This document shows positions 55,989 to 63,598 of a stretch of 64,000 bases of DNA, one piece after another. The translations under genes and the position numbers were made by a program. The stretch covers positions 1 to 64,000 of the forward strand of contig NZ_SGXE01000005.1 of NCBI RefSeq assembly GCF_004216895.1. Reading direction: 5' to 3'. Each line of letters opens with the position of its first letter. Position 1 is the first letter of the stretch. The notes under the pieces were generated by a model. The model was not told the DNA's origin. It worked only from the letters and a program-made list of their open reading frames with translations, and did no database searches. This DNA is from Aquimarina brevivitae (GTDB taxonomy: Bacteria; Bacteroidota; Bacteroidia; Flavobacteriales; Flavobacteriaceae).

Positions 55989-56016
55989 GAACACCTTTAG
56001 TGGCCTAAAGGTGTTC
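55989..56016 (-). terminator. Probable terminator of asnB
   Basis: GAACACCTTTAG and CTAAAGGTGTTC form a perfect 12-bp stem with a 4-base loop, 45 bases past the asnB stop. The T run is short (TTCTTT), so efficiency is uncertain. The rest of the interval 55736-56060 holds only the gyrB promoter. Confidence 0.7.
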
Positions 56017-56060
56017 AACTCAATTAACTCAACTTGCAACTAAGCTCTTGTTGCAACTCT

Positions 56061-57749
56061 TCATACGACCAATTCCTGTTTTTTTTGATAAGCATCGGTA
56101 TGCACATTGGCTACTGCTCTACCGCTTGGATCATTCATGTTTTTAAAAGCTTCATCCCACTCTAATGCTATTTTAGTACTACAGGCAACAGATGCTTCTT
56201 GTGGTACGCTCAAGGCTGCAGCATCACTAGGAAAATGACTTTCAAAAATAGAACGATAATAAAACTCTTCTTTGTTTTGAGGTGTCTGAATCGGGAACCT
56301 AAAATGGGCGTTCGCCATTTGTTCATCCGTAACTTCTTTTTCAACGACCTCTTTTAAGGTATCAATCCAACTATAGCCAACACCATCCGAAAATTGCTCC
56401 TTTTGACGCCAAGCCACGCTTTCTGGCAAGTATGACTCAAATGCTTTGCGGATCACCCACTTCTCCATACGCTCTCCATTAATCATTTTGTCTTGCGGAT
56501 TGATACGCATAGCAACATCCATAAATTCTTTATCCAAAAACGGAACCCTACCTTCTATACCCCAGGCTGCTAAAGATTTGTTAGCTCGCAAACAGTCATA
56601 CATATGTAATTTATCTAATTTACGAACGGTTTCCTCGTGAAAATCCTTAGCACTCGGCGCTTTATGAAAATAAAGATATCCGCCAAACAATTCATCAGCA
56701 CCCTCTCCGGATAGCACCATCTTTACACCCATGGATTTAATCACTCGTGCCATCAAATACATAGGTGTAGAAGCGCGTATTGTTGTAATATCATAAGTCT
56801 CCAGGTTATAAATCACATCCTTAATAGCATCTAAACCTTCTTGGATAGTGAATTTAATTTCGTGATGAACAGTTCCAATGTGATCTGCTACTTTTTTAGC
56901 TGCGGCTAAATCAGGAGACCCTTCTAGCCCTACAGAAAAAGAGTGTAATTGAGGCCACCAGGCAGCAGTAGTATCATCGGATTCAATTCTTTTTTCTGCA
57001 TATTTTTTAGCAATTGCAGAGGTCACCGATGAATCTAATCCACCCGATAATAAGACACCGTAAGGTACATCAGACATTAATTGCCTGTGCACAGCAGCTT
57101 CTAATGCTTCTCTCAAGGCTGCAATGCTAGTTTCATTTTCTTGTACGGCATCATACTCTTGCCAATCGCGGACATACCATTTTTTAAGCTCGCCCTCTTT
57201 ACTGTACAAGTAGTGACCAGGAGGAAAAAGTTCAATTTTAGTACAATACCCCTCTAATGCTTTTAACTCTGACGCAACATAAAATGTTCCATTTTGATCC
57301 CAGCCCATATATAAGGGAATAATACCCATATGATCTCTGGCTATTAAATAGGCATCATTTTCAGCATCATATAAGGCAAATCCAAAAATACCATTCAATT
57401 CATCTATAAAATCGCTTCCTTTCGCTCTATATAAAGCTAAGATAACTTCACAATCCGATTCTGTTAAGAAATTGTAAGTATCACCAATTGTTTTTCTAAT
57501 AGCTCTGTGATTATATATTTCGCCATTCGCGGCTAACACCAGTTTTTTATCTTCACTAAATAAAGGTTGTTTTCCTGAAGCTGGATCAACAATTGCTAAT
57601 CGCTCATGAGCCAGGATTGCTTTTTCATCCGCATATATTCCACTCCAATCTGGACCTCTATGCCTTACCTTTTTAGACATTTCCAATAATTGAGGCCTCA
57701 ACGCTTCAGCACTTTGCTTTAAGTCAAAAGCACATACAATTCCACACAT
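56061..57749 (-). CDS. asnB: Glutamine-hydrolysing asparagine synthase
   Basis: The 562-residue protein has an N-terminal class II glutaminase domain with the catalytic Cys2 (MCGIVC), and a synthetase domain with GVLLSGGLDSSVTSAIAKKYAE (ATP pyrophosphatase) and MVLSGEGADELFGGYLYFHKA. It converts aspartate to asparagine using glutamine and ATP. Length is normal for the AsnB type. The gene stands alone, followed by a hairpin. Confidence 0.96.
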   Translation of the reverse strand: MCGIVCAFDLKQSAEALRPQLLEMSKKVRHRGPDWSGIYADEKAILAHERLAIVDPASGKQPLFSEDKKLVLAANGEIYNHRAIRKTIGDTYNFLTESDCEVILALYRAKGSDFIDELNGIFGFALYDAENDAYLIARDHMGIIPLYMGWDQNGTFYVASELKALEGYCTKIELFPPGHYLYSKEGELKKWYVRDWQEYDAVQENETSIAALREALEAAVHRQLMSDVPYGVLLSGGLDSSVTSAIAKKYAEKRIESDDTTAAWWPQLHSFSVGLEGSPDLAAAKKVADHIGTVHHEIKFTIQEGLDAIKDVIYNLETYDITTIRASTPMYLMARVIKSMGVKMVLSGEGADELFGGYLYFHKAPSAKDFHEETVRKLDKLHMYDCLRANKSLAAWGIEGRVPFLDKEFMDVAMRINPQDKMINGERMEKWVIRKAFESYLPESVAWRQKEQFSDGVGYSWIDTLKEVVEKEVTDEQMANAHFRFPIQTPQNKEEFYYRSIFESHFPSDAAALSVPQEASVACSTKIALEWDEAFKNMNDPSGRAVANVHTDAYQKKQELVV

Positions 57750-58017
57750 AATCTTCTTGTTTTATTATTAACTATAACCCAAATATGATAATATTATTAC
57801 AATATGTAAACCGTAAATTAATTATTGATTCGATCGAAAACAATAAAATTGTTTTTTATACAAAAATGAAAGCAAAAGCTTTTCAAATCCAAGTAAAATG
57901 TGATAAATCGTAAGTTCCTAGATTTAACAGAATTTTATAGTAATGACGAGGTATTATGGTGTAAGTTCACTTAGGAAAAAACGTCTTTTTTATATAAATT
58001 CTAAAAAACATATTTTT

Positions 58018-58551
58018 ATGAAACACACAATTTTAATACTAACTTTTATTTTTGGAGGGTTATTCACTACACAGGCTCAAAAATTTGCCGGACTTCAAAA
58101 AAGTCCAACTGATATTGCTTATGCACGAGCCGAAAGAAATGCGGCTCCCGATATAAAGGTAATTTACAGCAGACCTCAGAAAAAGGATAGAGAACTTTTT
58201 GGAAAACTAGTTCCTTATGGAAAAGTATGGCGCACTGGAGCTGATGAAGCTACAGAAATTAAACTATTTAAAGACATGAAACTGGGAGATCAGACTGTTA
58301 AAGCAGGTACCTATTCCTTATTTACTATTCCAGGAGAAAAAGAATGGACCGTTATATTGAACTCAGAGTTGGATCAATGGGGTGCTTATCAGTATGATGA
58401 AAGTAAGGACGTGGCTCGTATCAAAGTGCCAGCAACTAATGATGATAAAGCGTTAGAAGTATTTTCTATCGCATTTAAGCCGGTGGATAAAGGTTACCAT
58501 TTGGTGATGGGCTGGGATACAACGAGAGTAGAAGTGCCTTTCTATAAATAA
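58018..58551 (+). CDS. DUF2911 secreted protein
   Basis: The 177-residue protein has a signal peptide (LFTTQAQ) and the DUF2911 domain (VIYSRPQKKDRELFGKLVPYGKVWRTGADEATEI and LWTVILN-like as KEWTVILNSELDQWGAYQYDE). The function is unknown; members are common in Bacteroidota. ATG 58018 is chosen because an upstream in-frame ATG at 57943 would precede the signal with 25 residues. A bidirectional terminator follows. Confidence 0.9.
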   Translation: MKHTILILTFIFGGLFTTQAQKFAGLQKSPTDIAYARAERNAAPDIKVIYSRPQKKDRELFGKLVPYGKVWRTGADEATEIKLFKDMKLGDQTVKAGTYSLFTIPGEKEWTVILNSELDQWGAYQYDESKDVARIKVPATNDDKALEVFSIAFKPVDKGYHLVMGWDTTRVEVPFYK

Positions 58552-58574
58552 AGATTTAAAGAACAGCCATCAAT

Positions 58575-58607
58575 AAAAAAAGAAGATCTAATTAGATCTT
58601 CTTTTTT
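58575..58607. terminator. Bidirectional terminator
   Basis: AAAAAAAGAAGATCTAA and its reverse complement TTAGATCTTCTTTTTTT form a perfect long hairpin with flanking A and T runs. It ends the DUF2911 gene on + and the first small gene (58630-58728) on -. Confidence 0.92.
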
Positions 58608-58629
58608 TATTTTTAATTGGTTAAACCTT

Positions 58630-58728
58630 TTATCTATGAATTGCATGGCTTGATGCACCTGGTAATTCTCTTAAGAACTCCATAACAATTCGAAATGTTA
58701 ATCTAAACTTTGTGTAAAATAGCCCCAT
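58630..58728 (-). CDS. 32-residue protein A, member of a three-copy family
   Basis: ATG 58728 opens a 32-codon frame ending TAA. It reads MGLFYTKF at the start, has MEFLRELPGASSHAIHR at the end, and is preceded by AAAAAGGAT close to the ATG. It aligns over its full length without gaps with proteins C and B below (17 of 32 identical to B by eye), so selection for the peptide is likely. The predicted chain is a single basic, amphipathic helix ending in the conserved ELPG(A)S and Arg. A terminator follows directly. The function is unknown; a membrane-active or regulatory peptide is only a guess. Confidence 0.75.
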   Translation of the reverse strand: MGLFYTKFRLTFRIVMEFLRELPGASSHAIHR

Positions 58729-58859
58729 ATCCTTTTTTTTTAATTTATACTTTAATTTAGGTAATTACGCACCATAAAACAACTGATTTACAATTATTTA
58801 GCTGTAATCCTATTATAACCGACCAAAAGCGTTAATATTACCTTAATGAACTAATTATA

Positions 58860-58873
58860 AGGGATATTTCCCT
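58860..58873. promoter_or_regulatory. Small palindrome between small genes A and C
   Basis: AGGGATATTTCCCT forms a 5-bp stem. A longer related hairpin lies at 59165-59186, and GGGATTCCC at 59715-59723. Each lies roughly 130-190 bases upstream of one of the three small genes, so this may be a shared upstream element. Confidence 0.3.
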
Positions 58874-58890
58874 AGGTCAGTTCAAAACAT

Positions 58891-58989
58891 CTACCTATGT
58901 ATAGCATTGCTACACGCTGCGGGCAATTGCTTTAAAAAACTTTTTAAAGCTTTAATATTAATCGTAATAATTCCGTAAAATAGCTTCAT
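58891..58989 (-). CDS. 32-residue protein C, member of a three-copy family
   Basis: The frame begins MKLFYGIITINIKALKSF and ends LKQLPAACSNAIHR with stop TAG. It shares the starting LFY, the FLK/E-x-LP block and the ending AIHR with protein A. A strong Shine-Dalgarno-like AGAAGGAG lies immediately before the ATG, and a perfect -7 box is 27 bases upstream (59016-59023). I found no clear hairpin terminator before gene A, about 160 bases further along the same strand, so C and A could also share a transcript. Confidence 0.72.
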   Translation of the reverse strand: MKLFYGIITINIKALKSFLKQLPAACSNAIHR

Positions 58990-59015
58990 ATCTCCTTCTC
59001 TTTTAAGTTGTTACA

Positions 59016-59023
59016 CAAATTTA
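59016..59023 (-). promoter_or_regulatory. -7 promoter box of the small gene C
   Basis: Minus-strand TAAATTTG matches TAnnTTTG exactly, 27 bases upstream of the ATG at 58989. Confidence 0.6.
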
Positions 59024-59164
59024 AACAGTTATTCTTTTAAAATTAAAAAATTAACACACCTAAAATCATAAAATAGATCAAGACCATATACTATCGGTAT
59101 AAAACATTTTTTAACTTAATCATTTGTTAAATTCAACGAAATTCCTTACGGTTTTATGTCAAAA

Positions 59165-59186
59165 TTTAGGGGTTATTTCCCCTAAA
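59165..59186. promoter_or_regulatory. Hairpin upstream of small gene C
   Basis: TTTAGGGG and CCCCTAAA form an 8-bp stem with a TTATTT loop, similar in sequence to the palindrome at 58860-58873. Confidence 0.4.
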
Positions 59187-59350
59187 AGAGTAAATTAATC
59201 ACCTTGTTCCCTGCTTTTTATACACTTTAATTGATAAAAAGATAAATCAATCCTACATCATATTACGTGCTAACTATTCTATTAGTCAATAGCAAAGTAA
59301 CAGCATGTTTTAAATCTTAACCTATAATCTTGTTTTGATAAGTTTGGAGA

Positions 59351-59378
59351 AAAAAAACCATCCACTTTCGTGGATGGT
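59351..59378 (-). terminator. Terminator of the small gene B
   Basis: ACCATCCAC and GTGGATGGT form a perfect 9-bp stem with a TTTC loop; on the minus strand it is followed by seven T residues. It lies 60 bases past the stop of the small gene B. Confidence 0.88.
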
Positions 59379-59437
59379 CTTAACCTAAGTTCTACTTTTA
59401 TAGTAAGTCTACGAAAATTAAATGATTTGTGTGAAAA

Positions 59438-59536
59438 TTATCTTCGTAATGCATATCTAGAAGCTCCTGGTAACTCTTTCAGAAAACCCATTAAAAGCTT
59501 CAAGTTTGCAGAAAAAATAGTGTAAAATTGCCCCAT
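59438..59536 (-). CDS. 32-residue protein B, member of a three-copy family
   Basis: The frame reads MGQFYTIFSANLKLLMGF at the start and ends LKELPGASRYALRR with stop TAA. It is equal in length to A and C and identical to A at 17 of 32 positions by eye. A terminator lies shortly after its stop. Together with A and C it shows the pattern M-G-x-F-Y-T-x-F...F-L-K-E-L-P-G-A-S-x-x-A-x-x-R. Confidence 0.75.
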   Translation of the reverse strand: MGQFYTIFSANLKLLMGFLKELPGASRYALRR

Positions 59537-59816
59537 AATTTTTCTTTTAAAATACTGATATGAAGATAACTACAACCTTTCTAAAAGAAAAATCAATTTT
59601 TGTTTTTAAGCTGTTTTTTCGATGTATTCCACGTTTTACCAGTAAAATCAAAAGATGTTCTTTATAATAAAATATTAAGTAAGAAATTTCTCTCTTTTAA
59701 TGGTTTTTTTTCGTGGGATTCCCTTTTTTGAATTTACGGCAAAACAGTAACTTACCGTTTCACGTATTTTTGAAATCATTAAAAAACGTCAAATTGGGAA
59801 AAACTTGGATAAAAAA
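59537..59816. other. Non-coding interval between the small gene B and queE
   Basis: A/T-rich DNA with no recognised gene. A GGGATTCCC palindrome lies at 59715-59723. The region probably holds the promoter of small gene B and the 3' end of the queE transcript; I see no clear terminator for queE. Confidence 0.35.
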
Positions 59817-60446
59817 TTATGGAATATTCAAATATTTATGGGTTTGCAGAGACACTTTCCATTTTGGGTTTTCCATCACATAATCGACAATCAAAGGAAT
59901 TATTTTATCGCGCTTGCTCCATTCGGGTTGTAAATACAACAGACAATCCTTTCCAACCTTAGACGCTTGATGTTCTGCAAAAGCAAAATCACTCTTATTA
60001 TAAACAATACATTTTAACTCATCTGCTTTTTGATATACCTCTTCAGTGGGTGGTTTCATTTTTTTGGGGGATAAACATATCCAATCCCATTGACCAGTCA
60101 ATTTATATGCACCCGAGGTTTCGATATGGGTTTTCATACCTTTTCGTTTTAGCCCATTGGTCAAATAGGTCATATCCCAAGTCAAGGGCTCACCTCCGGT
60201 TACTACAATGGTATCACTAAAGACGCTAGCACTTTCTATGATTTTATCAACATCCGTGGGTGGATGCACATCTGCGTTCCAACTTTCCTTTACATCACAC
60301 CAATGACAACCAACATCGCATCCGCCCACTCGTATAAAGTAGGCTGCTGTACCTTTATGGTATCCTTCTCCCTGAATGGTATAAAACTCTTCCATCAACG
60401 GAAGCATTTTACCCGCTGCCACTAAGTCATTAATACTTTTTTCCAT
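59817..60446 (-). CDS. queE: 7-carboxy-7-deazaguanine synthase QueE
   Basis: The 209-residue radical-SAM protein has the cluster motif C-x3-C-x2-C (Cys43, Cys47, Cys50 in GGCDVGCHWCDVKESW), the preceding YTIQGEGYHKGTAAYFIRV and VVTGGEPLTWD after it. It converts carboxytetrahydropterin to carboxydeazaguanine in queuosine synthesis. No other que genes are adjacent. A perfect -7 box at 60454-60461 sits only 7 bases from the ATG, so the mRNA may be leaderless. Confidence 0.95.
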   Translation of the reverse strand: MEKSINDLVAAGKMLPLMEEFYTIQGEGYHKGTAAYFIRVGGCDVGCHWCDVKESWNADVHPPTDVDKIIESASVFSDTIVVTGGEPLTWDMTYLTNGLKRKGMKTHIETSGAYKLTGQWDWICLSPKKMKPPTEEVYQKADELKCIVYNKSDFAFAEHQASKVGKDCLLYLQPEWSKRDKIIPLIVDYVMENPKWKVSLQTHKYLNIP

Positions 60447-60453
60447 AAGGCTG

Positions 60454-60461
60454 CAAAGGTA
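60454..60461 (-). promoter_or_regulatory. -7 promoter box of queE
   Basis: Minus-strand TACCTTTG matches TAnnTTTG exactly and ends 7 bases before the ATG, which would place the transcript start at or near the A of ATG. Confidence 0.5.
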
Positions 60462-60496
60462 ACTAATAATCTAAATACTGGACAATCCAAACACTA

Positions 60497-60955
60497 TTAC
60501 TTAGCGGCTATACATTCGATCTCTATTTTGGCTCCTACTGCCAATCCTTTAGCAGCAAAAGTAGTCCGTGCTGGTTTATTAGGAAAGTAGGAAACATATA
60601 CTTCATTAAACGCTTTAAAATCTTCTATGTTTGCTAGTATAACCGTGCATTTTACCACATCATCCAAGGATAATTGATGTTGTGCTAAAACCGCTTTGAT
60701 ATTTTCGAGACATTGACGGGTCTCTGCCTGTATACCCCCTTCCACCAAAGTTCTGGTTTTATGATCCATACCGACTTGCCCAGACAGAAAATAAAGATCT
60801 CCTACCTGTACGATATCAGAAAATGGCGCATTCACCTTTTTGGGTTCGTGAGTTTTATGAAATAATACTTGCTTTCGGGTTTCTTTAAATTCTTGCTTAC
60901 AAGATGGCAAGAAAAATAGACATAAACTTATAGTGAAAATGGATATCCAACGCAT
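60497..60955 (-). CDS. Exported RidA family lipoprotein
   Basis: The 152-residue product is a RidA (YjgF/UK114) protein with the usual sequence landmarks PFSDIVQVGDLYFLSGQVG, GGIQAETRQCLENIKAVL and PARTTFAAKGLAVGAKIEIECIA. An N-terminal lipobox (FLPSC, Cys19) implies export, whereas RidA normally works in the cytoplasm as an enamine/imine deaminase. The family arginine in PARTTFAA is present. The role outside the cytoplasm is unknown. Confidence 0.9.
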   Translation of the reverse strand: MRWISIFTISLCLFFLPSCKQEFKETRKQVLFHKTHEPKKVNAPFSDIVQVGDLYFLSGQVGMDHKTRTLVEGGIQAETRQCLENIKAVLAQHQLSLDDVVKCTVILANIEDFKAFNEVYVSYFPNKPARTTFAAKGLAVGAKIEIECIAAK

Positions 60956-61072
60956 ATTGAGTTTTTTTGTAGTGATTAATAATCTCTCGTCTGTAAATTA
61001 CAAAAAACAAAGTCATAAAGGATTCTATAGAATTGTTAAGATTCCTTATTTTTATCAAAAATTGGATATCAT

Positions 61073-62614
61073 ATGAGTGACTCAACCACTTTTAGTCAGC
61101 ATATCAACGATGGATATACTACCAAGGGAGATTATATCACTTTAGGTGCGGCTATATATAATGAAGAGGTAATTGGTGACGCACAGATAAAAATCCCCTT
61201 AAAAACATTAAATCGTCATGGTTTGATTGCAGGGGCTACTGGGACTGGTAAGACCAAAACCTTGCAGGTTATTGCGGAAAATTTAAGCGAAAAAGGCATC
61301 CCTGTTCTATTGATGGACATCAAAGGAGACCTCAGCGGTATTGCCGCAGCAAGCCCCGGTCACCCAAAAATTGACGAAAGACATCAAAAGATCAATATTC
61401 CTTTTACCGCCAAAAGCTTTCCGGTAGAAATACTCACCCTATCAGAACAAGAGGGGGTACGATTACGTGCTACAATCAGTGAGTTTGGTCCTGTACTGCT
61501 ATCCCGAATACTTGATGTTTCAGAAACACAAGCAGGTATTATTGCTATACTTTTTAAATATTGTGATGATAATAAACTTCCCCTTTTAGATCTTAATGAT
61601 TTAAAAAAGGTTTTACAATATGCTACGCAAGAAGGTAAAGAGGAATTAGAAAAAGATTACGGAAGAATTTCTACAGCTTCCACCGGAGCTATTTTAAGAA
61701 AAATTGTTACCCTGGAACAACAAGGTGCTGATCTTTTCTTCGGAGAACGTTCCTTTGATGTGGAAGATTTATGTCGCATTGATGAAGATGGAAGAGGTAT
61801 TATCAACATTGTACGCCTAACGGATATACAGGACAGACCTAAGCTATTTTCAACCTTTATGCTGAGCCTGCTCGCAGAAATTTATTCCACCTTTCCGGAA
61901 CAAGGTGATAGTGAAAGACCGGAATTAATTATTTTTCTGGATGAAGCGCATCTCATTTTTGATGAAGCCTCGTCGGCATTAATAGACCAAATAGAAAGTA
62001 TTGTCAAACTTATTCGGTCTAAAGGAATAGGGTTATATTTCGTAACTCAAAATCCTACTGATGTACCAGACGGAGTACTAAGCCAGTTAGGGTTAAAGGT
62101 ACAGCACGCACTAAGGGCATTTACGGCTAAAGATCGGAAAGCGATCAAGCTAACGGCAGAGAACTATCCTATTTCTGAGTATTATGATACCAAAGAAATA
62201 TTAACCTCTTTAGGTATTGGAGAAGCATTGGTAACAGCACTGGACGAAAAAGGACGCCCCACACCTTTGGCAGCTACTATGTTGCGTGCGCCAATGAGCC
62301 GAATGGATATTCTAACCGATGATGAATTAAAAGAACTCTTAGGTAAATCCAAACTTGCCAAAAAATATAACGAGGCTATTGATAGAGAAAGCGCCTATGA
62401 ACTACTTAATGCGAAAATAGAAAAAGCAGAAGCTGAAGAGGCGAAAGAAGCAGCGAAGAAAGAACGTGAAAAACTCAATACATCTTCAAGTTCGAGATCT
62501 AGATCTCGAGGTACAAGCACTACAGAAAAAGCTATTGTAAAAGTACTAACCAGCGCTACCTTTATTCGAGGGGCGTTGGGAATATTAAATAAAATTTTAG
62601 GAAGCAAAAAATAA
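61073..62614 (+). CDS. HerA-like (DUF853) ATPase
   Basis: The 513-residue protein is a FtsK/HerA superfamily ATPase of the YjgR/DUF853 kind. Walker A GATGTGKT (residues 54-61) and Walker B LIIFLDEAHLIF are followed by an arginine/asparagine-rich VTQNPTDVPDGVLSQLGLKVQHALRAF. A C-terminal charged coil (KAEAEEAKEAAKKERE) and a hydrophobic end (FIRGALGILNKIL) complete it. No partner nuclease lies nearby. Its cellular role is uncertain, and it may be a motor of unknown substrate. Confidence 0.9.
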   Translation: MSDSTTFSQHINDGYTTKGDYITLGAAIYNEEVIGDAQIKIPLKTLNRHGLIAGATGTGKTKTLQVIAENLSEKGIPVLLMDIKGDLSGIAAASPGHPKIDERHQKINIPFTAKSFPVEILTLSEQEGVRLRATISEFGPVLLSRILDVSETQAGIIAILFKYCDDNKLPLLDLNDLKKVLQYATQEGKEELEKDYGRISTASTGAILRKIVTLEQQGADLFFGERSFDVEDLCRIDEDGRGIINIVRLTDIQDRPKLFSTFMLSLLAEIYSTFPEQGDSERPELIIFLDEAHLIFDEASSALIDQIESIVKLIRSKGIGLYFVTQNPTDVPDGVLSQLGLKVQHALRAFTAKDRKAIKLTAENYPISEYYDTKEILTSLGIGEALVTALDEKGRPTPLAATMLRAPMSRMDILTDDELKELLGKSKLAKKYNEAIDRESAYELLNAKIEKAEAEEAKEAAKKEREKLNTSSSSRSRSRGTSTTEKAIVKVLTSATFIRGALGILNKILGSKK

Positions 62615-62618
62615 TGTA

Positions 62619-63176
62619 ATGATGAAAAAAATATGCATATTCTTAGTAGCTCTAAGTCTGCTAACAAGCTGTGATGACGATAAAATCGATCCAAAATTTG
62701 AAATATCTTCAACACAGGTAGGAATGCTCAAAAAAACTACTACGGTTAAACAGCTAGACTCCATTTTTAAAAATGATTCTATGGTAAAAGCTGAAAAAGG
62801 AAGCAGATATTTATCTTCTTCTAAGGAAATTACGATCTATGATAAAAAAGGAGAAAAACTTCTAATTATGGAGCCCATAGAGGGAGAAAATCCGGATGCT
62901 ACCATAGAAAGTGTTCAGATCATCGATAAAAGATATCAGACCGCATCAGGAATATCTTCAGATTCTTATTTCAAGGATATCAAAGACAACTATCCTATTT
63001 CTAAGATAGAAAATACTTTAAGCTCTGCAGTAGTATTTGTAGATAGTCTTAATGCTTACTTTACGATTGATAAAAAAGAACTACCGCTCTTATACCGTGG
63101 TAATACCGATCAAAAAATCGAAGCTCAGAACATTCCCGATTCTGCTAAAGTGAAACATTTTTGGGTTTCCTGGTAA
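62619..63176 (+). CDS. Lipoprotein of unknown function
   Basis: The 185-residue product starts MMKKICIFLVALSLLTSC with lipobox cysteine 18, so it is an envelope lipoprotein. The mature region contains a repeated DSxFK pattern and a VDSLNAYFTIDKKELP segment, with the end SAKVKHFWVSW. No known family is recognised. It begins 5 bases after the HerA-like gene stop and may be co-transcribed. Confidence 0.72.
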   Translation: MMKKICIFLVALSLLTSCDDDKIDPKFEISSTQVGMLKKTTTVKQLDSIFKNDSMVKAEKGSRYLSSSKEITIYDKKGEKLLIMEPIEGENPDATIESVQIIDKRYQTASGISSDSYFKDIKDNYPISKIENTLSSAVVFVDSLNAYFTIDKKELPLLYRGNTDQKIEAQNIPDSAKVKHFWVSW

Positions 63177-63224
63177 AAAAAGACATCTATAACGGAACTA
63201 GTAATTGCTAATCTCCTCAATATT

Positions 63225-63593
63225 ATGAGCTCTACATATCATATACAAAAAAAGCCATTTGTCGTACCCACTGATGATGGTAAACTCATTGAAGAACATT
63301 TTGGGTTAGCATCTGATGGTAATCAAGAAATAAGTATTGCACATATGGTTGCTCCCCCTGGATGGAGTGAACCCTTTCAAACCCCTGAATTTGATGAATA
63401 CACCTATATAATCAAGGGTAAAAAACAATTTAAAATAGGCAATGAAACTATAATTTTAGAAGCAGGTCAGTCGATTAAAGTAAATAAAGGTGTACGAGTT
63501 CAATATGCGAATCCGTTTGATGCCCCTTGCGAATACCTCGCCATTTGTAAACCTGCCTTTAGTATAGATAAGGTAAATCGCGAAAATCAATAA
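63225..63593 (+). CDS. Cupin domain protein
   Basis: The 122-residue protein has a small cupin barrel. Motif 1 is diverged (PGWSEPFQTPEFDEYTYIIKGKKQFKIG) and motif 2 is LEAGQSIKVNKGVRVQYANP. Metal ligands His and Glu of classical cupins are only partly present, so metal binding is uncertain. Role unknown. It precedes the truncated hydrolase gene by 5 bases. Confidence 0.82.
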   Translation: MSSTYHIQKKPFVVPTDDGKLIEEHFGLASDGNQEISIAHMVAPPGWSEPFQTPEFDEYTYIIKGKKQFKIGNETIILEAGQSIKVNKGVRVQYANPFDAPCEYLAICKPAFSIDKVNRENQ

Positions 63594-63598
63594 GATAT

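Noticed and set aside
59036..59160. A fourth copy of the 32-residue family
   Set aside because: The minus-strand frames here (for example one starting MIKLKNVLYR) stop after about ten codons and do not align with A, B or C.
61073..62614. HerA-type gene as part of an anti-phage defence system
   Set aside because: No NurA, nuclease, reverse transcriptase or other defence partner is adjacent, and the DUF853 subgroup is widespread outside defence loci.
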